A stretch of DNA of 64,000 nt from CAYMND01 sp964465065 (GTDB taxonomy: Bacteria; Acidobacteriota; Aminicenantia; UBA2199). Shown here in pieces: positions 40,224 through 49,166 of the stretch; the stretch's first letter is position 1; the number at the start of each line of letters is the position of its first letter. Below the pieces are notes generated by a model. The model was not told the DNA's origin, did not search any database, and saw only the letters and a list, made by a program, of their open reading frames with translations. Made by a program: the position numbers and the translations under genes. The stretch covers positions 1-64,000 of the forward strand of contig CAYXHZ010000007.1 of NCBI GenBank assembly GCA_964465065.1, written 5' to 3'.

Positions 40224-40511
40224 TCAGCGGACTATGTCCTTTTCGACAAGGTAGTTCATCAACGCGGCCAATGAAGCGTCGATCCGGGGCCATACCCCCT
40301 CCTCGGCGGCCAGCTGCAGATTCAAGGCCAGTCCGGTACCCTCATGAAATCCGAATATGCCGATTGTTCCCTTGATATCATGGGCGATTCGGGCTATGGT
40401 CGCATGATTTTTTTCGGCCACGGCCTGTCTGATGTTTTCAACATCCGTTTTCAGTTTTTCAATGAATTCTTTTTTCAGTTCTTCCAAGAAAATTTCTTCT
40501 GAGGTCTTCAT
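40224..40511 (-). CDS. Stand-alone HPt (histidine phosphotransfer) domain protein
   Basis: 95 residues, all helical. The phosphoacceptor is His44 in the motif ARIAHDIKGTIGIFGF, matching the HPt consensus H-x-L-K-G. Such proteins relay phosphate between response regulator receivers in multistep phosphorelays. No hybrid histidine kinase is nearby, and the placement between panC and the PfkB kinase is unexpected. It overlaps panC by 4 bp (ATGA), with AAGGAAG upstream. Confidence 0.8.
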   Translation of the reverse strand: MKTSEEIFLEELKKEFIEKLKTDVENIRQAVAEKNHATIARIAHDIKGTIGIFGFHEGTGLALNLQLAAEEGVWPRIDASLAALMNYLVEKDIVR

Positions 40512-41392
40512 GTACTCTTCCTTTCGACACCAACCAGATCGGCTGGCAGATTGATCATGATATTATCGATCAGACGCGTCTTGCCGACCCAGAGAGCGGC
40601 CAGCAGCAGCAGTTGGCCATCTCGCGCCGACCATGATTCGAGCGGGATCATGGTCTCCGGGTTGACGACTTCGACATAATCCAATTTCAAACCGTCTCTG
40701 TTGCGAATCCCATTTTCAAAAAACAGGTTGACATCCCGGCGATTGCCGATTTCCCCCGTCAGAATCTTGGCGCTGATTTTTTTAAGACTGTGCGGCAGAA
40801 TCAACGCGTCGAGCCTTTCCTGAGCCGACAGATACTTGTTTCTCGACGAAAGGGCCAGACCATCGATATCCCGAACGATCGGAACCGAACGGATTTCCAG
40901 ATCCAGATCGAGATCCCGAACCATGCGACGGATCACGGTCAATTGCTGGGCATCCTTCTGCCCGAAGTAGGCAAAATCCGGTTTGACGATGTGAAACAGC
41001 TTCAGCACCACCGTAGCCACCCCGCGGAAATGATCGGGACGGCTGCGACCGCACAGTTCCCGGCTGATTTCCCTGACCTCGACGTAGGTCTGATAGCCTT
41101 CAGGATACATCTCCGTTTCCGTGGGGAAAAACAGGAAGTCGACATTCTTTTGTTCCAGAAGCAGCCGATCCCGTTCGAAATCTCTCGGATATCTCGACAG
41201 ATCCTCATTGGGCGAGAATTGTGCCGGATTGACAAATATGGAAGCGAATACGTGCGTGCACTCCTCTTTAGCCGCATCGATCAAGCTCAGATGTCCGTCG
41301 TGAAGGTAGCCCATGGTCGGGACAAAGCCCACCTTTCCGTCCAATGCGATCCGTTGCTGTTTCAGTTCCTGTACCGTCGTCAATATCTTCAT
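40508..41392 (-). CDS. panC: Pantothenate synthetase PanC
   Basis: 294 residues. The ATP-binding HIGH-type motif is in FVPTMGYLHDGHLSLI; FVNPAQFSPNEDL, PDHFRGVATVVLKLFHIV and FGQKDAQQLTVIRRMV are family stretches, and SSRNKYLS corresponds to the KMSKS-like loop. It condenses pantoate with beta-alanine using ATP. It overlaps panB by 4 bp and the HPt gene by 4 bp. Confidence 0.97.
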   Translation of the reverse strand: MKILTTVQELKQQRIALDGKVGFVPTMGYLHDGHLSLIDAAKEECTHVFASIFVNPAQFSPNEDLSRYPRDFERDRLLLEQKNVDFLFFPTETEMYPEGYQTYVEVREISRELCGRSRPDHFRGVATVVLKLFHIVKPDFAYFGQKDAQQLTVIRRMVRDLDLDLEIRSVPIVRDIDGLALSSRNKYLSAQERLDALILPHSLKKISAKILTGEIGNRRDVNLFFENGIRNRDGLKLDYVEVVNPETMIPLESWSARDGQLLLLAALWVGKTRLIDNIMINLPADLVGVERKST

Positions 41393-42234
41393 TCTTTCAA
41401 CCAGTTATCAATGGACATACCCAATGCATAAGACTCCTGCGCATCCGGAAAACGCCGGTTACGGATATCGTCAACGTAACGGGACATGGCATCGTTGACC
41501 AAAGAATGCATGTCGGCGTAGACCCGGACAAACTTGGGCAGATAGTTTTTCGTCAGACCGATCATGTCATGAAACACGAGGATTTGTCCGTCACAATGGG
41601 GCCCCGAGCCGATACCTATTGTCGGCACCCTGACCCTGGCGGTGATGTGAGCGGCCAGTTCCAGCGGAATGGACTCCAGCAACAAGGCGAAAACCCCCGC
41701 TTCTTCAAGAGCCAGAGCGTCGGCGATGATCTGTACGGCCTGCTCCCGGGATTTCCCCTGCATACGGAAACCGCCAGTCTGGTGAACTGTCTGTGGCATG
41801 AGTCCGATATGGCCCATCACCGGCACCCCGGCTTCGACAATCGCTGTCACCACAGGTAATTTGCTTCTGCCGCCTTCCAGCTTGACCGCCTCGACATGCC
41901 CTTCCTTGACCATACGGACGGCACTGTCAACCGCAGAGGGAACATCGATCTGGTACGAACCGAACGGCATGTCTCCGATCAGCAGGGCATTCGGTTTGGT
42001 TGTTGCCACTATGCGGCAGTGGTAGATCATCTGCTCCAGTGTGACACTCAATGTGTTGTCATCACCGGCGACCACCATTCCCAGGGAATCGCCGACCAGG
42101 ATGACATCAACACCGGCCTCGTCGACCAGTCTGGCAATCGGTGCATCGTAGGCTGTGACGGCACTGATGGGTGTTCCGCTTTTCTTGAGCCTTGACAAGG
42201 TACGGATTGTGACTTTTTCTTTAGGCGGGAGCAT
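41389..42234 (-). CDS. panB: 3-methyl-2-oxobutanoate hydroxymethyltransferase PanB
   Basis: 281 residues. Metal- and substrate-binding motifs are visible: VTAYDAPIARLVDEAGVDVI, LVGDSLGMVV (Asp), IGDMPFGSYQ (Asp), VKLEGG and MGHIGLMPQ. It adds a hydroxymethyl group from methylene-tetrahydrofolate to ketoisovalerate, the first committed step to pantothenate and CoA. Start codon preceded by GAGGT and 14 bp inside the deoxynucleoside kinase gene. Confidence 0.97.
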   Translation of the reverse strand: MLPPKEKVTIRTLSRLKKSGTPISAVTAYDAPIARLVDEAGVDVILVGDSLGMVVAGDDNTLSVTLEQMIYHCRIVATTKPNALLIGDMPFGSYQIDVPSAVDSAVRMVKEGHVEAVKLEGGRSKLPVVTAIVEAGVPVMGHIGLMPQTVHQTGGFRMQGKSREQAVQIIADALALEEAGVFALLLESIPLELAAHITARVRVPTIGIGSGPHCDGQILVFHDMIGLTKNYLPKFVRVYADMHSLVNDAMSRYVDDIRNRRFPDAQESYALGMSIDNWLKE

Positions 42235-42859
42235 AGTACCTCGTGCCCGTCTGATGTCGGTCTATTTCCAGCCAGAGTGGATCCAAATCTTTGGGCGATT
42301 GCAGGTTGACCCGTTCCATGTTGACCACCAGAAGTGGCGTTGCCTTGTAGTTGAAAAAATAATAATTGAAGGCCTCGAAGACTTCACGCCAGTACTCCGC
42401 CGGAACCTTGCGGACCACATCGTCGTCACTGGTCTGTATTCGTTTCAGCATTTCGGCGAAAGAAATCTGCAAGTACACGACCAGGTCCGGTGTCCGTATT
42501 TTTTCTGTGAAGGTCTGGTAGATTTTTTTATAGATGTCGAGGTCTTCGTCATTGAGAATCAAATGAGCGAATATGGCATCGCGGTGAAACAGGTAATCGC
42601 TGACCGTCATGCTGGAGAACAGGTTTTTCTGCATCAGTTCCTGTTGCTGGTTGTAGCGGTTGATCAGGTAGATGAGCTGGGTTTTGAGCGCATTTTCCGA
42701 AACCCCCTTGCTGACATCTTTCAGAAACTGTCTTTTAAATGGGTTGTCAACCTGATCCAGAACCAGACGGGATTTGTTCTGCTGAGCGACAAACTGAGAC
42801 AACTGGGTTTTTCCAGAACCGATCAGCCCATCGATGACGATATACTTCGCTTTGGCCAT
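42221..42859 (-). CDS. Deoxynucleoside kinase (dNK family)
   Basis: 212 residues. P-loop IDGLIGSGKTQLSQF; later family features are DYLFHRDAIFAHLILND (the DR/ERS region is altered) and PDLVVYLQISFAEMLKRI. It phosphorylates deoxynucleosides for salvage. Specificity unclear. It opens the pan operon (dNK-panB-panC-HPt-PfkB). The start sits eight bases after a TATAAT, with no ribosome site, so it may be translated from a leaderless mRNA. Confidence 0.88.
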   Translation of the reverse strand: MAKAKYIVIDGLIGSGKTQLSQFVAQQNKSRLVLDQVDNPFKRQFLKDVSKGVSENALKTQLIYLINRYNQQQELMQKNLFSSMTVSDYLFHRDAIFAHLILNDEDLDIYKKIYQTFTEKIRTPDLVVYLQISFAEMLKRIQTSDDDVVRKVPAEYWREVFEAFNYYFFNYKATPLLVVNMERVNLQSPKDLDPLWLEIDRHQTGTRYYAPA

Positions 42860-42867
42860 GAGATCGG

Positions 42868-42897
42868 ATTATACCATGGCCGGGACGAGCATGTAAA
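42868..42897 (-). promoter_or_regulatory. Promoter of the dNK-pan operon
   Basis: Minus-strand TTTACA (42897-42892), 18-bp spacer and perfect TATAAT (42873-42868). Transcription should start within about 2 nt of the ATG at 42859. Confidence 0.65.
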
Positions 42898-42908
42898 ATG
42901 CCGAAACA

Positions 42909-43706
42909 TCATCGGTTTTTTCTTGTCTGTATGATTTTTCGGACATGATTTTTACTCAGGCCGTGATCGGTCTGAAAATGGTTGTATATATCCTCGATCG
43001 TTTCGAGTTGCAGCGATTCCGCCTGGCCAGGACCAGGTTTGTGTACAAGCAGGACCCACTCCCCCTGAGGCGTCTGCTCCGTCAAAACTTCAGCCAACTG
43101 GCTCAGTGTCCCGCTGTACCGGGTTTCATGCACTTTACTGATCTCCTTGACCGCCTGGGCCGGTTGATCCCCGATCAATTCTGACAAAACGCGACAGAAT
43201 GCGGCTATCCGCTGCGGCGATTTGTAAAAAATCAGCATACCGCTGAACGGCTCAAGAGTTGTCAGCGTCTCCGCCAAGCGGCTGCGGTTTCGCGGAGGAA
43301 AGCCTAAAAATACGAACGGCGCAGTCGGAAATCCGGACCCAGTCAAAGCCGGTATCAGCGCGGTCGCACCCGGTATGGCTTCGACCCGGAAGCCACTTTT
43401 CAAGGCATTGTGCACCAATTGTTCACCCGGGTCGGACAGGGCCGGGGAGCCGGCATCGCTGACCAGTGCGATACTCTGACCTTTTTCCAGGGCGGTGAAT
43501 ATTTTCCGGGCCTGTTCGGCTTCCCTGGGTTTATAAAAACTCATGCACTTTTTTTTGATCTGGAAATGATTCAGCAGTTTGGCGGTATGGCGGGTATCCT
43601 CACAGGCGATCCAATCGACTTCCCTCAAGATGCGCAAGGCTCGCAAGGTCATATCTTCGAGGTTCCCGATCGGAGTGGGGACCAGATACAGGCAACCGAA
43701 AGGCAC
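42909..43706 (-). CDS. rsmI: 16S rRNA (cytidine-2'-O)-methyltransferase RsmI
   Basis: 265 residues from a GTG with GGGGACGGG upstream. Tetrapyrrole-methylase fold with LYLVPTPIGNLEDMTLRALR at the start, CEDTRHTAKLLNHF, ALVSDAGSPALSDPGEQLV and AIPGATALIPAL. RsmI methylates C1402 of 16S rRNA using S-adenosylmethionine. It starts 9 bp after nadE and is the last gene of that unit. Confidence 0.95.
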   Translation of the reverse strand: MPFGCLYLVPTPIGNLEDMTLRALRILREVDWIACEDTRHTAKLLNHFQIKKKCMSFYKPREAEQARKIFTALEKGQSIALVSDAGSPALSDPGEQLVHNALKSGFRVEAIPGATALIPALTGSGFPTAPFVFLGFPPRNRSRLAETLTTLEPFSGMLIFYKSPQRIAAFCRVLSELIGDQPAQAVKEISKVHETRYSGTLSQLAEVLTEQTPQGEWVLLVHKPGPGQAESLQLETIEDIYNHFQTDHGLSKNHVRKIIQTRKNR

Positions 43707-43715
43707 ACCCGTCCC

Positions 43716-44534
43716 CTACCGGCCCCAATCCCTTGGGAAACGGAAATCGATTCCGACAGTTCGGGCCGCTATTTTGCAGACACAGGGCATGGTCCGTTTG
43801 AACTGGCTGTTGACGATCTTTTGCCTGAGCGTATCGATTTCGCCTTGTCCGTAGCCTCTGTCCAACATTTCTGCCCTTGTCAGCCTTTTATCGACCATCA
43901 GGTCGAGCATTTCATCCAGTCTGGTATAGGACATGCCGATATCGGCTTCATCGGTCTGATTCTGCCATAAATCAGCACTGGGCGCCTTGCGAATGATCGT
44001 CTCGGGGATGGGCAGAATCCCGGCCAGAGCGAATACCTGGGTCTTGAAAAGATCTCCGATGGGATAATTGGCGGCGGCTGAATCACCAAACAAAGTGGAA
44101 TAACCGATCAGCAATTCGCTTTTATTGGAAGTACCGATAACCAGTGCCTTTTGCCTATCGGAATGGTCGTATAAAACCGTCATGCGCTGGCGGGCGCAAT
44201 AATTGCCGATCTGCAACGGGCTGGGCTGCACTTCAAGTTGCGAAAAATAACCGTCGACCATCGGGCTGATATCGATCTCCTCCCAGGCGACCGACAAGTT
44301 CTGACACAAGGTACGGGCATCGCTCAGGCTGGACGGTGACGATGTCCGGTACGGAAGCATCAGGCCGAGCACATGGTCGGCGCCGAGAGCTTCGACGGTC
44401 AAGGCCAAAACCACTGCGGAATCGATTCCTCCCGAAACGCCGATGACGGCCCGCTGAAACCGGTTCTTTTGCACCGAATCCCGGATGAAACGGGTGATTG
44501 TTTCAGCTGCGGTTTGCGGATGAAATTCAAACAT
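43716..44534 (-). CDS. nadE: NAD+ synthetase, ammonia-dependent type NadE
   Basis: 272 residues. The ATP-pyrophosphatase P-loop is VIGVSGGIDSAVVLAL; NKSELLIGYSTLFGDSAA and PSADLWQNQTDEADIGMSY are the family stretches. It adenylates nicotinate-adenine dinucleotide and amidates it. There is no fused glutaminase domain, but the preceding gene encodes a separate nitrilase-fold protein overlapping by 8 bp, so glutamine may be used through a two-protein complex. AGAGGAT precedes the ATG. Confidence 0.94.
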   Translation of the reverse strand: MFEFHPQTAAETITRFIRDSVQKNRFQRAVIGVSGGIDSAVVLALTVEALGADHVLGLMLPYRTSSPSSLSDARTLCQNLSVAWEEIDISPMVDGYFSQLEVQPSPLQIGNYCARQRMTVLYDHSDRQKALVIGTSNKSELLIGYSTLFGDSAAANYPIGDLFKTQVFALAGILPIPETIIRKAPSADLWQNQTDEADIGMSYTRLDEMLDLMVDKRLTRAEMLDRGYGQGEIDTLRQKIVNSQFKRTMPCVCKIAARTVGIDFRFPRDWGR

Positions 44535-45363
44535 GTAATATCCTCTTGAGCTCTTTGAACAGCATTTCCGGTTTATCGTCGCGCAGGTAATTTCCGCTCA
44601 GACGGGCGCGCCGCGTCAAAGCGGGATCGATGTCGACCGTCATGCTGTGGGGCTGGTAATAAGGGGCTCGGTCCTGAATCGTCAGCCCCGCAGGGGCGTA
44701 GAAAGAACCACCGCCAAAACCGAGACCGTCTTCGAATCCGGTACGGTTGACAAAGAGGTAATGCTGGTGATAGTGAATAGAACAGACTTCGCCCATGCGC
44801 TCCCACAGCTTCATGGAATGGTAATCACCGTCGTTGCTGATGCTGCGGTACGGGCTGTTGGAAACTGCGATCAAAACATCAGTGTTCTGCAGAAACAGCA
44901 GGTATGGGTAGCTGGGAAAAAGGATTTCACGGCAGATGAGCAGACCGACCCGATGGCCATGGCGCTCGAACGGGATGAAAGTGTCACCGGCCTTGAAAAC
45001 CATCGCTTCCTCGAACATGCCGAAGTTGGGTAATTGCACTTTACGGTGCACATGCCAGAGACGGCCATCCGCAAAATACAAAGCGGCATTGTAAAAAATG
45101 CCGCGGGGTTCCTCCCAGGGCGCGCCGACCAGGATATCGATTGTCTCGCTCAGGCGACACAAAGCGGAGAAAACCGGGTGATCCGCCGTCAAGGCCGTCT
45201 CTTCGACCAGATCTTTGAGACAGTACCCGCTCAGGCTCAATTCCGGGAAAACGATCAGCTGCGCGCCCTGAGCCTTGGCTTTTTCTATTTCCCGCTGGTG
45301 AAGGACAAAGTTGGACTGTACATCGCCCAAAACGGGACTGAACTGTACGATGGTGACTTTCAT
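44527..45363 (-). CDS. Carbon-nitrogen hydrolase, probable glutaminase partner of NadE
   Basis: 278 residues from ATG 45363. The nitrilase triad is complete: Glu41 (FPELSLSGY), Lys108 (HRKVQLPNF) and Cys144 (LLICREI). The stretch LSGYCLKDLVEE and the PNFGMFEE loop match the glutaminase domain of fused glutamine-dependent NAD synthetases. It probably releases ammonia from glutamine for NadE. A longer frame starts at 45381, but an extended -10 element at 45370-45375 lies inside it, favouring 45363. No ribosome site is seen. Confidence 0.85.
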   Translation of the reverse strand: MKVTIVQFSPVLGDVQSNFVLHQREIEKAKAQGAQLIVFPELSLSGYCLKDLVEETALTADHPVFSALCRLSETIDILVGAPWEEPRGIFYNAALYFADGRLWHVHRKVQLPNFGMFEEAMVFKAGDTFIPFERHGHRVGLLICREILFPSYPYLLFLQNTDVLIAVSNSPYRSISNDGDYHSMKLWERMGEVCSIHYHQHYLFVNRTGFEDGLGFGGGSFYAPAGLTIQDRAPYYQPHSMTVDIDPALTRRARLSGNYLRDDKPEMLFKELKRILHV

Positions 45364-45369
45364 ACTGGC

Positions 45370-45378
45370 AATATACCA
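45370..45378 (-). promoter_or_regulatory. Extended -10 element for the glutaminase-nadE-rsmI unit
   Basis: Minus-strand TGGTATATT (45378-45370) is an extended -10 motif ending six bases before ATG 45363. No good -35 hexamer is present. It predicts a leaderless transcript. Confidence 0.4.
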
Positions 45379-45444
45379 CATTTAGCGGTTGAATTAATGC
45401 CTCTGCAAGAGAAAATAACTCGGCAGACAGGAGGCGGCGAAGAT

Positions 45445-45474
45445 TTGACAATCGCCCTGGTTGCGTGCTAGAAT
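45445..45474 (+). promoter_or_regulatory. Promoter of rpmE-prfA-prmC
   Basis: Consensus TTGACA (45445-45450), 18-bp spacer and TAGAAT (45469-45474) preceded by TGC, an extended -10. GGAGGA follows at 45485-45490. Confidence 0.7.
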
Positions 45475-45496
45475 CCTCTTTTCTGGAGGACACATT

Positions 45497-45683
45497 ATGA
45501 AGAAAGAGATTCACCCGAAATACACCACATGCAAGGTGACTTGCGCTTGCGGCAATACTTTCGAGACCCGCGCCACGGTGGATTCGATCCAGGTTGAAAT
45601 CTGCTCCAACTGCCATCCCTTCTACACCGGCAAGCAGAAATATGTCGACACCGAGGGCCGTATCGAAAAGTTCAAGAGAAAAT

Positions 45684-45703
<20 letters not shown>
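45497..45703 (+). CDS. rpmE: 50S ribosomal protein L31 (zinc-binding type)
   Basis: 68 residues from ATG 45497 with GGAGGA six bases upstream. The zinc-ligating cysteines are CACG (residues 16 and 18) and CSNC (36 and 39), so this is the C+ form. The HPFYTG motif is family-typical. The last 20 bases overlap the start of prfA. Confidence 0.96.
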
Positions 45704-46789
<1,086 letters not shown>

Positions 46790-46793
<4 letters not shown>

Positions 46794-47632
46794 CCCTCGG
46801 TGAATTACACCTTCTTTTCCGCGACAGGCTGACTCAACCCGGTTATGCGGAAGCTTACAGCGAACTGCTCGATTACCATCTGCATTTACCGGCTCACGCC
46901 GTCTGGACCCGCCCGACCTCCACTTTACCAGAGCTTCCCTGTCAGGCATTGATCGCCGACATGAAACGCTTCGATCAAGGAATGCCGCTAGCCCATCTGA
47001 CCGGTCGCGCTCATTTCTACGGTCTGGAGTTCGTCGTCACTCCGCAAGTGCTCATTCCCCGTCCCGACAGTGAATGTCTGCTCACTTCAGTCCTGTCCCG
47101 TCTGCCGGAAACCGGCAGCGCGCTGGACATCGGTTGCGGCAGCGGTTGCCTTTCCGTTTGTCTGGCCGTCAACAAATCCAGAGCGTTGCTGACGGCCACC
47201 GACAGCTCGTTTTCCGCCCTGCGTCTGGCCAGGCTGAACGCCTGCCGGCATGGTGTCGCCCGGCACATCCGCTGGCACCATTGCGACCTGTTCCCGGCAC
47301 ATTCCCATTGTCCATCGCAGGGATTCGACATCATCTTCTCCAATCCGCCCTATATTTCCGCCGAGGAATGGCCCGATCTCGATCCCTCGGTACGCGATCA
47401 CGAACCGGCAGCGGCCCTCCTGGGAGGGGTGGATGGACTGGCTTACTTCCGCCGTATCATCGCCGAGTCAGGACATTACCTGCGGCCAGGAGGTCACCTG
47501 CTATTCGAAGTCGGCTACAAGCAGGCTGAATCGGTTGCCGGCCTGATGTCTGCCAGCGCTTTCCGAAACATCGAACGGCGCAAGGACCTGGCAGGAATTG
47601 AACGGGTAGTCAGCGCTCAATTTGAATTTTAA
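46790..47632 (+). CDS. prmC: Release factor glutamine methyltransferase PrmC
   Basis: 280 residues from a GTG overlapping the prfA stop (GTGA). An N-terminal helical bundle with GMPLAHLTGRAHFYGLEFVV and LIPRPDSE precedes a Rossmann methyltransferase domain with LDIGCGSGCLS (SAM binding) and the catalytic SNPPYIS. It methylates the glutamine of the GGQ motif in release factors. Confidence 0.95.
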
Positions 47633-47650
47633 CCATTTCTGCTATATAAC
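47622..47650 (+). promoter_or_regulatory. Candidate promoter of pyk
   Basis: TTGAAT (47622-47627), 17-bp spacer and TATAAC (47645-47650). The -35 lies within the last codons of prmC. The expected leader is about 65 nt and ends with AAGGAAGGAAAG before ATG 47724. Confidence 0.5.
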
Positions 47651-47723
47651 CATTCCATCCGGATCATGATCCACTCGGCGATATGATCGCCCCGTCGTGA
47701 ACCGCCGGGGCAAGGAAGGAAAG

Positions 47724-49151
47724 ATGCGCAAAACCAAGCTCGTGATCACGCTCGGACCAGCCTTGCTCACAAAAGAAGGACCACTCAAAGAAGTATTGGA
47801 TATCGCTGACGCCGTTCGCATCAACGCCAGTCATTCCAAACGCGAACAGCGCAACGAACAGTTGACCGCCGTCCGGGCGATTATTGCCGATACCGGCCGC
47901 CATATCCCGATTTTTTTGGATCTGCAAGGCCCAAAATGGCGGGTCGGCGCCTTTGAAGCGGAGATCGATCTGGTTCCGGATTCCCAAGGCGTCCTCTTCC
48001 TCGACAGTCAGACGGTTGACACCTCAAATGCGTCCTGGGCCATTCCGATCCCACATCCGGAACTGCTGAGCGGAGCCAAAACAGGTCAGACCTGGCTGCT
48101 CGACGATGGGCGTCTGCGCCTGGAAATCACCGCGGTCAGTCTGCAAAGGCTGGAGGCCATCGTTCGGGTTGGCGGTCTTCTCAAAGCGCGCAAAGGTATC
48201 CATCCCATCGGCCTGGACGTGGCTGTCGAACCGCTCACCAACAGCGATATCGAGGATGTGAAATGGGGTGTCGAGCAGGAAATCGACCTGTTCGCCCAGA
48301 GTTTTGTCCGCAGCGCCCAGGATGTTTTGGCCCTGCAGGCCACCATCCGGGCCTTCGGCGGCAAACAGCCGATCATCGCCAAGATCGAACATCCGGGAGC
48401 CCTGGATCAACTGGACGAAATTCTCGATGTCTCCTGGGGAGTCATGGTGGCCCGCGGCGATCTGGGAGTCGAGCTGGGAGTCGAAAAAGTCCCCAGCCTG
48501 CAGAAGGAGATCATCAAACGGGCGAAACTGGCGCTCAAGCCGGTCATCACCGCCACGCAGATGTTGGAAAGTATGATCGACAGGCCTCAGCCCACCCGGG
48601 CGGAAGCCAGCGATATCGCCAACGCCATCTGGGATGGCAGCGATGCCGTCATGCTTTCGGCAGAAAGCGCCGTGGGACAATACCCGCTGCAGGCAGTACA
48701 ATGGCTGGCCAGCATAGCCGAAGACGCGGATGAGCATTTCTTCCACCCGACCGGCCGCAACAGTATTGAACTTCCCCGCGCCCTGAGCAGTCGCTTGGAT
48801 GTTGCCGTTGCCAATGCCGCCTGCAGAATCGCCGAAGACCTGAATGCCCGGTTGCTGATGGTCTTCACCGAAGGTGGCGGCAGCGCCCGTATGGTCAGCC
48901 GTCTGGCCGGAGACTTTCATGTAGTCGGAGCTACGACCAGCACGGTCAACGCCCGGATCATGGGGCTATTACGCGGTGTCCACGCATTGGTCATACCCAA
49001 GGCTCAGCACATGTCGGAAATGCTCGTTTCCGTCGAACCCATATTGAAACAGGAATTCAATCTGCAAGCCGGCGACCGGGTTGTCATCACCCTGGGGCAT
49101 CCCTTGTGGACGGCGGGTACGACCAATACGGTTCGGGTCCTTTCGTATTGA
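47724..49151 (+). CDS. pyk: Pyruvate kinase
   Basis: 475 residues from ATG 47724, which follows AAGGAAGG; a GTG at 47697 lies before the ribosome site. Substrate and metal motifs: TKLVITLGPA, RINASHS, LDLQGPKWRVG, IAKIEHPGALDQLDEIL, MVARGDLGVELG and ATQMLESM. It converts phosphoenolpyruvate and ADP to pyruvate and ATP. The N-terminal substrate stretch departs from the common RLNFSHG. The A, B and C domains are all present, C being short, so allosteric control may be reduced. Confidence 0.93.
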   Translation: MRKTKLVITLGPALLTKEGPLKEVLDIADAVRINASHSKREQRNEQLTAVRAIIADTGRHIPIFLDLQGPKWRVGAFEAEIDLVPDSQGVLFLDSQTVDTSNASWAIPIPHPELLSGAKTGQTWLLDDGRLRLEITAVSLQRLEAIVRVGGLLKARKGIHPIGLDVAVEPLTNSDIEDVKWGVEQEIDLFAQSFVRSAQDVLALQATIRAFGGKQPIIAKIEHPGALDQLDEILDVSWGVMVARGDLGVELGVEKVPSLQKEIIKRAKLALKPVITATQMLESMIDRPQPTRAEASDIANAIWDGSDAVMLSAESAVGQYPLQAVQWLASIAEDADEHFFHPTGRNSIELPRALSSRLDVAVANAACRIAEDLNARLLMVFTEGGGSARMVSRLAGDFHVVGATTSTVNARIMGLLRGVHALVIPKAQHMSEMLVSVEPILKQEFNLQAGDRVVITLGHPLWTAGTTNTVRVLSY

Positions 49152-49166
49152 AGAGCGGCCTTTTGC

